Origin: JAOUEA01 sp963719165
GTDB lineage: Bacteria > Actinomycetota > UBA4738 > HRBIN12
Length of the DNA: 64,000 nucleotides
Direction: 5' to 3'
Assembly: GCA_963719165.1 (NCBI GenBank)
Contig: CAVRAV010000001.1
Coordinates: 744,001 to 808,000 of the forward strand
Below, one piece after another: positions 15,912-22,642 of this stretch. Position 1 is the stretch's first letter. Every line of letters starts with the position of its first letter. A model generated the notes under the pieces. The model saw only the letters and a program-made list of their open reading frames with translations. It had not been told where the DNA came from and did not search any database. Made by a program: the position numbers and the translations under genes.

Positions 15912-17579
15912 ATGGTGACGTCGGAGGCGTCCAAGGCTCGCCCCCTCGACGCGTTCCGAGCCGTCTTGCGCAACGCGGATCTCCGGCGGCTGCAGCTCGC
16001 CTGGGCGGGCTCCAACCTCGGGACCTGGGGGTACGGGATCGCCCTGTCGGTCTTCGCCTACGACCATGGGGGCGCGACCGCGGTCGGTGTCGTAGGGTTG
16101 GTGCGGCTGATCCCCGCGGCCGTGGCGGCGCCGTTCATGGGGGTCCTCGGGGATCGGTACCCGCGCCGGTTGGTGATGGCGTACTCCGATCTGGGACGCG
16201 TCACGGTGGTGGGCCTGGCCGCGATCGTCATCTGGGTGGATCTACCTCCGGCGATCGTGTATCTCCTTGCGGCGGTGGGCGTCGTGATATCCACCGCGTT
16301 CCGTCCCGCCCAGGCGGCCATCATCCCGAGTCTCGCCACGACCCCGGAGGAGCTCACGGCCTCCAACGTCGTCTCGAGCTCGATCGAGAGCCTCGGGATG
16401 TTCGCAGGCCCGGCGATCGGGGGCATCGTGCTGTTCTTCAGCGGACCGGCGGCCGTCTTCCTGCTCGCCGCGCTCACGTTCTTGTGGTCGGCGGTGTTGA
16501 TCCTGCGGATCCGGGTGGACGACGACGGACGGGAGGCCCTGAAGGACGGCGAGGAGCCGCCTTCGTTCCTGCGCCAGGCGTTCGCCGGGTTCGGGACGGT
16601 GGCCCGGGAGCCGGGCCCGCGGCTCCTCGTGGGTCTCTTCACGGCGCAGGCGCTGATCGCGGGCGCGCTCCTGGTGTTCGAAGTGGTCGTGGCGCTCGAG
16701 CTCCTGCAGAAGGGGGACGCTTGGGTCGGGATCTTGTCGGCGGCCTTCGGTGTGGGCGCCCTGCTCGGCGCATTCCTGTCCGGCCTCCTGGTGACGCGCG
16801 GACGATTGGCGATCGACTTCGGCGCCGGGATCTTGTTGTGGGGGCTCCCGCTCGTGCTCATCGGCTTCTGGCCCTATCCGGCCGTGGCCGTGGGGACCCT
16901 GGCCCTGCTCGGGGTGGGGAACACGCTCGTGGACGTCTCGGGCATGACCCTGTTGCAACGCAGCGTGCCCGACGACGTGCTCGCGCGCGTCTTCGGTGTG
17001 CTGGAGACGATGTTCCTGGCAACGGTCTCCCTCGGGGCGATCCTCGCGCCCTGGATCGTCCACCGTCTCGGGTCGCGAACGGCGCTCGTGATCACCGGCT
17101 GCTTCCTGCCGCTGGTCGTCGCCTTCACGGCGCGACCGCTCCTTCGGCTGGACGCCACGACCCGGGCGCCGGAACGCGAGGTGGCCCTCCTGCGGGGGAT
17201 CGGGTTGTTCGCCGTGCTGCCGTTGCCCACGCTCGAGCACCTTGCGGGCCGCATGGAGACGGTGTTCGTGCCCGCCGGAACGGCCATCTTCGATCAGGGG
17301 GCGCCGGGGGACCGCTTCTACGTGGTGGCCCGGGGCCAGGTGGAGATCACCCGGGACGGAGCCCCGGTGGCGGAGATCCTGCCGGGTGGCTACTTCGGGG
17401 AGATCGCCCTGCTCCACGACGTGCCGCGCCAGGCGGCGGCCTCCACGATGCAGGACAGCGAGCTCCTGAGCCTCGACGGCGGGGACTTCGTCGCGGCCGT
17501 AACCGGATACGCCACGAGCCAGGAGGCGGCCGAGGCCGTGATCCGCTCGTACGGGCCGGGGATCGGCCTCCCGCTCTGA
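15912..17579 (+). CDS. MFS transporter fused to a cyclic-nucleotide-binding domain
   Basis: A 555-residue two-part protein. Residues 20-415 are a major facilitator domain with about 12 membrane segments and the loop motif GDRYPRR. Residues about 435-525 are a cyclic-nucleotide-binding domain: VPAGTAIFDQGAPGDRFYVVARGQVEI, then GYFGEIALLHDVPRQAA at about 490-505, which matches the phosphate-binding cassette GExALL...PRxA. Ligand binding to this domain could gate transport; the substrate is unknown. It follows the peptidase by 3 bases and ends 22 bases before the convergent cysS. Confidence 0.87.
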   Translation: MVTSEASKARPLDAFRAVLRNADLRRLQLAWAGSNLGTWGYGIALSVFAYDHGGATAVGVVGLVRLIPAAVAAPFMGVLGDRYPRRLVMAYSDLGRVTVVGLAAIVIWVDLPPAIVYLLAAVGVVISTAFRPAQAAIIPSLATTPEELTASNVVSSSIESLGMFAGPAIGGIVLFFSGPAAVFLLAALTFLWSAVLILRIRVDDDGREALKDGEEPPSFLRQAFAGFGTVAREPGPRLLVGLFTAQALIAGALLVFEVVVALELLQKGDAWVGILSAAFGVGALLGAFLSGLLVTRGRLAIDFGAGILLWGLPLVLIGFWPYPAVAVGTLALLGVGNTLVDVSGMTLLQRSVPDDVLARVFGVLETMFLATVSLGAILAPWIVHRLGSRTALVITGCFLPLVVAFTARPLLRLDATTRAPEREVALLRGIGLFAVLPLPTLEHLAGRMETVFVPAGTAIFDQGAPGDRFYVVARGQVEITRDGAPVAEILPGGYFGEIALLHDVPRQAAASTMQDSELLSLDGGDFVAAVTGYATSQEAAEAVIRSYGPGIGLPL

Positions 17580-17601
17580 GGATCCCTGCGCCGGTGGGCG
17601 A

Positions 17602-19008
17602 TCAGCCCGCTGCGGCGCCGTCGCGCGGCCGCACCTTGGTGCCCTCGGGCGTGTCCATGACCTCGAGCCCCATCGCGTCGAGTTCGTCGCGGAGGCGATC
17701 GGAAGTGGCGTAGTCCCTCTCCGCGCGCGCCTCATCGCGTCGGGCGACCATCGCGCTCATCTCGGAGGTGGGCTCCCAGGTCGACCGGGCCTCGCGCTCG
17801 AGGTCCAGACCGAGCACGTCGTCCCATGACCGGAACAACGCGTACTTCTCGCCGGCAGGCACGGTCGGACTGTGGTCGAGCTCGTTGAGCACGACGACGG
17901 CGGCCGGAAGATCCAGGTCGCTGGCCACGGCCTCCCGGAACCGGCCGTCGAAGGAGGCGGCCGCATCGCCGAGCTCCGCGGCGGCAGGCGCCCAGGAGGC
18001 GACGTGACGGCGGAGCAGGCGGAGGCGCCGGTCCGCCTCCTCCATCGCATCCCACGTGAAGTCCATCTCGCTGCGGTAGCGAGTCTGGAAGGTGAGCAGG
18101 CGGAACGAGAGGGGATCGAGGCCGCGCTCGCGGAGTTCCGCCACGCGCACGACGTTCCCGCTCGATTTCGCGATCTTCTGCCCGGACAACCGGAGGTGGC
18201 CGCCGTGGACCCAGATATCGACGACGCGATGACCGACCGCTCCCTCGGATTGCGCGATCTCGTCCTCGTGGTGGGGGAAGCGCAGGTCGTTGCCCCCCGT
18301 GTGGATCTCGAAGCGCTCTCCCAGGTACTTCATGGACATGGCGGAGCACTCCACGTGCCATCCCGGGAACCCCTCGCCCCACGGCGAGTCCCATTTCATC
18401 AGGCGACCGGGTCCCGCGGCCTTCCACAGGGCGAAATCGGCCGGGCTCTTCTTCCGCGCATCGGTCTCCAGGTCCCGGTGGCCCTCGCGGAGGTTGCCCA
18501 GCGTGTTACCGCTCAACTTCCCGTAGCCCGGGAAGGACGCGACGTCGAAGTAGACGCTGCCCGAGTCCACGACGTATGCGTGACCGCGCTCGACGAGCGT
18601 CTGCGTGAGGGCGATCATCTCCTCGATGTGCTCGGTCGCTTTCGGGTAGCGATCCGCCGGACGGATGCCCACAGCCTCGGCGTCGTCGAACACGAGCGTC
18701 GTGTACTTGCGCGCGATCTCCTGCGGCGAGAGCCCTTCGTCCTCCATCGCGAGGAGCATCTTGTCCACGGCTTCGGGGCTCGCCTCGTCCGTCATGTGCC
18801 CGACGTCGGTGATGTTCATCACCTGGGTCACGTTGAGCCCCTCGAACTCCAGCGCCCGGCGGATCAGGTCGGCGAGCATGAAGGTTCGAAGGTTCCCCAG
18901 GTGCGCGGGTCGGTAGACGGTCGGGCCACAGGTGTACATCGCGATGTGGCCGTCCTCCCGGGGGCGAACCTCGTCGAGCTCACGGGTCAGGGTGTTGTAC
19001 AGACGCAT
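17602..19008 (-). CDS. cysS: Cysteinyl-tRNA synthetase
   Basis: A 468-residue class I tRNA synthetase. The HIGH motif is in GPTVYRPAHLGNLRTF (HLGN variant), and KMSKS is KIAKSSGN. The zinc ligands are visible as Cys in YTCGPTV, Cys in WHVECSAM, and His/Glu in FPHHEDEIAQSE. I call it CysS and not the mycothiol ligase MshC because it has the full C-terminal anticodon-binding part (to about 468, with RDYATSDRLRDELDAMGLEV) and the normal WHVEC. It has a TATCCT -10-like box 6 bases upstream of the ATG and no Shine-Dalgarno site. Confidence 0.95.
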   Translation of the reverse strand: MRLYNTLTRELDEVRPREDGHIAMYTCGPTVYRPAHLGNLRTFMLADLIRRALEFEGLNVTQVMNITDVGHMTDEASPEAVDKMLLAMEDEGLSPQEIARKYTTLVFDDAEAVGIRPADRYPKATEHIEEMIALTQTLVERGHAYVVDSGSVYFDVASFPGYGKLSGNTLGNLREGHRDLETDARKKSPADFALWKAAGPGRLMKWDSPWGEGFPGWHVECSAMSMKYLGERFEIHTGGNDLRFPHHEDEIAQSEGAVGHRVVDIWVHGGHLRLSGQKIAKSSGNVVRVAELRERGLDPLSFRLLTFQTRYRSEMDFTWDAMEEADRRLRLLRRHVASWAPAAAELGDAAASFDGRFREAVASDLDLPAAVVVLNELDHSPTVPAGEKYALFRSWDDVLGLDLEREARSTWEPTSEMSAMVARRDEARAERDYATSDRLRDELDAMGLEVMDTPEGTKVRPRDGAAAG

Positions 19009-19014
19009 GGGACG

Positions 19015-19020
19015 AGGATA
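19015..19020 (-). promoter_or_regulatory. Putative -10 box for cysS
   Basis: On the minus strand TATCCT ends 6 bases before the cysS ATG (19008), a leaderless-type spacing. Confidence 0.42.
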
Positions 19021-19073
19021 CCCTTGACCTCGCGGTCGGCATCCTCGGCCCGGTCCGCGGACCCGACGACGGC

Positions 19074-19517
19074 TCAGGTGCGCAGGGGTCGCCCTTCGAA
19101 GGGGATCGACAGCGCGATGGTCGTGCGGGTGGCGACGCCGCCCTTCTCTCGCAGTCGGCGGATGAGATCCTCAAGCTCGCCGGTGGTGTGCGTGCGCACC
19201 TTGAGGATGTAGTTCGCCTCGCCGGCCACGCTGTAACAGTCCTCCACCTCGGGGAACGCCGCCACGCGTTGGGGGAGGTCGTCGGGCTGGGACGCGTCGA
19301 ATGGACGGGCGTCGATGAGCGCCGTGACGAAGAGCCCGACCCCTTCGGGGTCGATCACCGCTCGATAGCCTCGGATCACGCCGGCGTGTTCCAGCTTGCG
19401 AACGCGGTCGTGGACGGAGGAGGCGGACAGCCCGACCCTCGCGGCCACCTCCGCATAGGTCGCTCGCGCGTCATCCTGGAGCGCAGCGATGATCTCGAGA
19501 TCACGCTCGTCGGGCAC
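19074..19517 (-). CDS. Lrp/AsnC-family transcription regulator
   Basis: A 147-residue Lrp/AsnC protein. Residues 1-60 hold the helix-turn-helix (DLEIIAALQDDARATYAEVAARVGLSASSVHDRVRKLEHAGVI). The remainder is the RAM ligand-binding domain (FVTALIDARPF ... FPEVEDCYSVAGEANYILKVRT). Such regulators respond to amino acids. Its GTG start (19517) faces the divergent RT-like gene, whose start is about 150 bases away, so it could control that gene or itself. A TATCAT box stands 6 bases upstream and no Shine-Dalgarno site is present. Confidence 0.92.
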   Translation of the reverse strand: MPDERDLEIIAALQDDARATYAEVAARVGLSASSVHDRVRKLEHAGVIRGYRAVIDPEGVGLFVTALIDARPFDASQPDDLPQRVAAFPEVEDCYSVAGEANYILKVRTHTTGELEDLIRRLREKGGVATRTTIALSIPFEGRPLRT

Positions 19518-19523
19518 GGGGCG

Positions 19524-19529
19524 ATGATA
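19524..19529 (-). promoter_or_regulatory. Putative -10 box for the Lrp gene
   Basis: TATCAT on the minus strand lies 6 bases before the GTG at 19517, again a leaderless arrangement. Confidence 0.42.
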
Positions 19530-19669
19530 GCGTCAGGCCCGCGGGGGATGCTTCGCGCGGACGGCGGGGGATGCTCGAGGAGCGCGGCGGCCGATTGTGC
19601 CGAGCACGCCATCCCGGTAGAACGGTCACGTACCCCGACTCCTCCCGGGTCGCACGAAGGGTGTTCGCC

Positions 19670-20395
19670 ATGCCGCCGCTGCGCGGTCCGGACGACCGGT
19701 CACCGGTCGCGGGGCTCGGGAGGGTGCCTCGCGATGCGGGAGGGGACCGGCTGCTCGTCACCCTCACCGCCGAAGCCTCGCGCCGGTACGCGGTCGCGAC
19801 GCTGCGGGCCACCGGCCGAGCCGAGCGGCGGCTGGGCAACGAGGTGGTGGCGAACCGTCTCGATGCGCATGGCCGGCTGGAGCCGTGGCGCCGGGCGCAC
19901 GCTCGGTGGCGGGGTGAGGTGGCCGCGGCGGTGGGAAGCGGGTGCGTCGGCGCCGCGTTCACGGGGGACGTGCGCGACTGCTACGGCGCCATCACGCCGG
20001 CGGTCGTGGGTCGAAGCCTCGCCGCGTCCGACGCCGACGCCGACGCGGTCCGAGCGATCCTCGGCCTCCTGGAGGGGTGCGCGGCGCAGGGGGTGCGCGG
20101 GTTGCCCGCCGGCCCGGACGCCTCGGGCGTGCTCGCCAACCTGGTGCTTTCGTGCGTGGACGACCGCCTGCGGGCCACGGGCCTGCCGCATCGGCGCTGG
20201 GTCGACGACGTCGTGGTGTTCGCGCCGGGCCGCCGGGGCGCCGTCGCCGCCCTCGACGCGTTCCGCCGGTCTCTGGACGCGGTTGGCCTCGAGCCCAATC
20301 CGCGCAAGACGCGGGTGGTGGAGCGACGCGTGGACCTCGCGCGCCTCGCTTCCGGTTCGAGGATCTCCCTGGGAGAGCCGCGGGCCGTGGGATGA
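19670..20395 (+). CDS. Stand-alone reverse-transcriptase-like protein, 241 aa
   Basis: The palm motifs of a reverse transcriptase occur in order: motif A FTGDVRDCYGAIT (Asp100), motif B RGLPAGPDASGVLANLVLS (about 143-161), motif C RWVDDVVVF (W177, Asp179-Asp180 in the YxDD position, with Trp for Tyr), and motif D FRRSLDAVGLEPNPRKTRVV. The part before motif A lacks the RT-1/2 fingers pattern of group II introns and retrons; it looks more like the short N-termini of the unknown-group or defence RTs. Only about 40 residues follow motif D, so a thumb domain is missing or tiny. No maturase or endonuclease part is present. The ATG at 19670 has AAGGG 8 bases upstream; an ATG at 19571 would add 33 residues with poorer codon bias. 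Confidence 0.78.
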   Translation: MPPLRGPDDRSPVAGLGRVPRDAGGDRLLVTLTAEASRRYAVATLRATGRAERRLGNEVVANRLDAHGRLEPWRRAHARWRGEVAAAVGSGCVGAAFTGDVRDCYGAITPAVVGRSLAASDADADAVRAILGLLEGCAAQGVRGLPAGPDASGVLANLVLSCVDDRLRATGLPHRRWVDDVVVFAPGRRGAVAALDAFRRSLDAVGLEPNPRKTRVVERRVDLARLASGSRISLGEPRAVG

Positions 20396-20404
20396 TGCGG
20401 CGTC

Positions 20405-21922
20405 GTGAGGACCCTCTACCGCGCCGACCTCGTTCGAACGCTGACCCACCCAGAGACCGGAACCTGGGTCCTCACGGACGGTCGGCACGTCCAGCGTGTG
20501 GGCTCGGGTGAACCCCCGACGTCGGACCGGGTCGTCGACCTCCCCGGCGCGACCATCGTCCCGGGGTTCATCGATGCCCACGTCCACCTGACGTGGACGG
20601 GCGCCTCGCTCGCCGACGCCGAGGTCGTCGCCTCCGCGTCGGCCGCCGAGCTGCTGAGCGTGGCCGGCCGACGATGTGCCGCGGGCGACGGTCCGGTCGT
20701 GCTCTCGGGCTTTGACGAGAGCCGCTGGGACCGTCCGGAGCATCCGGGCATCGCCGAGCTGGACGCGGTCTCGGGCCGCGCCGCCCTCGTGATCGTGCGC
20801 GCGGACGGCCACCTTGCCCTCGCGAACGCGGCCGCGATGTCCGCAGCCGGGATCGAGGCGGAGGCGGGCGTCGAACACGATGAGGACGGGAACGTCACCG
20901 GGCGCGTCATGGGGGCGGCCGTGGACGCGCTGATGAGATGGGCTGCGGCCGCGCTTACGGACCACCAGGTTCAGGCGTTGCAGCTGCGGGCGGCGGGCGT
21001 GGCCGCGGCTCGCGGCGTGACTGCGGTCCATGCGATGCAGATGCCGCTCTCCTCGGGGATCCGGGATCTCGAGGTGCTCATGAGCCAGCGATCGCGGCTG
21101 CCGGTCGACGCGGTTCCCCTCGTGGCGACGATGGACCTCCCCCTCGTGATCGGCCAGGGGCTCGGCTCCGTGGGCGGTGACCTCCCCGTGGACGGGTCGA
21201 TCGGCGCTCGTACGGCGGCCGTGAGGTCGCCGTACGAAGGCGGCGGCGGGGGCCTCGGCGCGATGTACTACGCGGACGACGCCATCGCCGAGTTCTTCCA
21301 CGCGGGGCACATGGCGGGGCTGCAGGTGGGCGTGCACGCGATCGGCGACCGCGCCATCGAGCAGGTGCTGGTCGGCTGGGAGCGCGTGTATCGCATGCTC
21401 GACTCCCGCGAGCGCCGGCACTTCCGGGCTCGCCGCCATCGGATCGAGCACTGCGAGATGATCTCGCCCCGGCAGGTCGAGCGCGTCGCGGTCCTCGGCC
21501 TGGGCGTGAGCGTGCAGCCCGCGTTCGATCGCGCGTGGGGGGCGCCGGGCGGCCTGTACGAATCGGCGCTCGGCCCCGAGCGGGCGGCGGCGATGAATCC
21601 GTTCCGCACGATGATCGAGCGAGGGATCGAGGTCGGCGTGGGCTCCGACGCGCCCGTGACCCCGATCGATCCGCTGGGGGCCATCGCCGCGTTGGAGTCC
21701 CACCACGATCCCGCCCAGCGGCTCTCACGGACCCAGGCGATCCGTCTGCACACCATCGGGAGCGCCCGGCTCGCCCACCAGGAGGACAAGAAGGGGGCGC
21801 TCGGGCCCGGGATGCACGCGGACTTCGTGGCTTACCCCGGTGACCCGTTCGAGGCCGAGGCCCTCGAGGCGCTGGATCCGATCCTCACCGTGTCGCTGGG
21901 ACGCGACGTATACGCGGCCTGA
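20405..21922 (+). CDS. Amidohydrolase (YtcJ-like, amidohydrolase 3 family)
   Basis: A 505-residue metal-dependent hydrolase. PGFIDAHVHLTWTG gives the HxH metal pair near residue 58. Further ligands are expected in VGVHAIGDRAIEQ and HRIEHCEM, with the final Asp in VGVGSDAPVTPIDP. The C-terminal ADFVAYPGDPF is the usual return to the beta-sandwich. Substrates of this family are amides, imides or formamides and cannot be named here. It begins with GTG, 9 bases after the RT-like gene, so the two may form one transcript. Confidence 0.88.
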   Translation: MRTLYRADLVRTLTHPETGTWVLTDGRHVQRVGSGEPPTSDRVVDLPGATIVPGFIDAHVHLTWTGASLADAEVVASASAAELLSVAGRRCAAGDGPVVLSGFDESRWDRPEHPGIAELDAVSGRAALVIVRADGHLALANAAAMSAAGIEAEAGVEHDEDGNVTGRVMGAAVDALMRWAAAALTDHQVQALQLRAAGVAAARGVTAVHAMQMPLSSGIRDLEVLMSQRSRLPVDAVPLVATMDLPLVIGQGLGSVGGDLPVDGSIGARTAAVRSPYEGGGGGLGAMYYADDAIAEFFHAGHMAGLQVGVHAIGDRAIEQVLVGWERVYRMLDSRERRHFRARRHRIEHCEMISPRQVERVAVLGLGVSVQPAFDRAWGAPGGLYESALGPERAAAMNPFRTMIERGIEVGVGSDAPVTPIDPLGAIAALESHHDPAQRLSRTQAIRLHTIGSARLAHQEDKKGALGPGMHADFVAYPGDPFEAEALEALDPILTVSLGRDVYAA

Positions 21923-21967
21923 ACGGCTTGCTCGGCGGCGATTGTCACTCTTTCTCCATCCGACGGC

Positions 21968-21997
21968 TTGACCCTCGGCGAAGCCCGGTCGTACCGT
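21968..21997 (+). promoter_or_regulatory. Possible sigma-A-type promoter inside the intergenic stretch
   Basis: TTGACC (21968-21973), an 18-base spacer and TACCGT (21992-21997) would start a transcript near 22004 that runs straight into the inverted repeats. The -10 is weak, so this is tentative. Confidence 0.3.
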
Positions 21998-22029
21998 TTC
22001 GCTGCGTCGTCGCCCCGGCGAAGGCGCGC

Positions 22030-22099
22030 GAGGACCCAAGAAGCCGAGTAGAGAACGCGACGCCCCGGCGACGCGGCCCCAAAGGCCTCTTGGGTCCTC
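22030..22099. repeat. 16-base inverted repeat with a 38-base loop
   Basis: GAGGACCCAAGAAGCC (22030-22045) and GGCCTCTTGGGTCCTC (22084-22099) are reverse complements except at one position. The loop contains a further GC-rich self-complementary part (GACGCCCCGGCGACG). The pair could be the stem of a structured RNA, a factor-independent terminator of the amidohydrolase gene without a T-run, or the ends of a small palindromic element. Confidence 0.6.
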
Positions 22100-22203
22100 A
22101 CTTGCCGTGAGGGCCAGAAACCGGCACCGGTCGCCGGCACCGGCCGCCGGCACCGGAGCCCGCGGGTGTTTCGCACCCGCCCCGGCGCCCGCGGGCGCCC
22201 TGG

Positions 22204-22231
22204 TTGCATCTGCACCTCGTGGCAGTACAAT
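22204..22231 (+). promoter_or_regulatory. Sigma-A-type promoter of the DUF4193 gene
   Basis: TTGCAT (22204-22209), a 16-base spacer and TACAAT (22226-22231) form a near-consensus promoter. The start of transcription would be near 22238, giving a leader of about 33 bases with a good ribosome site (GGAGGTGA). Confidence 0.65.
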
Positions 22232-22270
22232 CCGCGCGCAACCGAGGCGCCCCCGGCCCGGAGGTGAGTG

Positions 22271-22642
22271 ATGAAGGGAACGATGGACGAGATCGAAGAG
22301 CCGGTCGAGGACGAAGAAACCTCCGATGAGGAGGAGGCGGCGGAGCCCAGCGAGGCGGAGCTCGCCGACGCGACCGTGCCGCCCGACCCGGCGGCGGCGG
22401 GCGCCCAGGTGGAATCGATCCAGGAACTGCTGGTCAAGCAGGAGGCCGAGGACGAGGAGGCGGAATCCGACGAGGACGACGTCGTCGTGCCTCTCACGCG
22501 CGAAGAGAAGCTCGCCGAGCCCGCGGAGACCCGGGTCGTCCCGATCCAGGCCACCGAGTTCACGTGCAAGCGCTGCTTCTTGGTGAAGCATCGCAGTCAA
22601 CTCAAGGACAAGAAGCGGGGGCTGTGTCGAGACTGCGCCTGA
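22271..22642 (+). CDS. DUF4193-family acidic protein with a C-terminal cysteine motif
   Basis: A 123-residue protein. Residues 1-95 are very acidic and low in complexity. The C-terminus TEFTCKRCFLVKHRSQLKDKKRGLCRDCA matches the DUF4193 signature EFTCxxCFLVxHRSxL...CxDC, a four-cysteine metal-binding site. The family is found in actinobacteria; its function is unknown, though its small size, acidity and metal site recall RNA-polymerase-associated factors. GGAGGT at 22260-22265 favours the ATG at 22271 over the GTG at 22268. The next gene starts inside its last codons. Confidence 0.88.
   Translation: MKGTMDEIEEPVEDEETSDEEEAAEPSEAELADATVPPDPAAAGAQVESIQELLVKQEAEDEEAESDEDDVVVPLTREEKLAEPAETRVVPIQATEFTCKRCFLVKHRSQLKDKKRGLCRDCA

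Larger units (their letters stand above)
21923..22270. other. Intergenic stretch with nested inverted and direct repeats
   Basis: No gene is seen in these 348 bases. They hold a possible promoter (21968-21997), a 16-base inverted repeat pair (22030-22045 and 22084-22099, one mismatch that would be a G-U pair in one RNA strand), a small hairpin CCTCAC-TTGCC-GTGAGG (22096-22112), three near-tandem copies of CGCCGGCACCGG between about 22120 and 22157, a hairpin GCGGGTG-TTTCG-CACCCGC, and a 14-base palindrome GCGCCCGCGGGCGC. Then comes the promoter of the DUF4193 gene. Confidence 0.7.

Noticed and set aside
14472..16067. 531-residue minus-strand open frame
   Set aside because: Antisense to the second kinase and the M24 peptidase, both with clear family motifs.
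17602..19008. MshC (mycothiol ligase) instead of CysS
   Set aside because: The protein has the full-length anticodon-binding C-terminus and the CysS-type motifs; MshC is shorter and has a different HIGH context.
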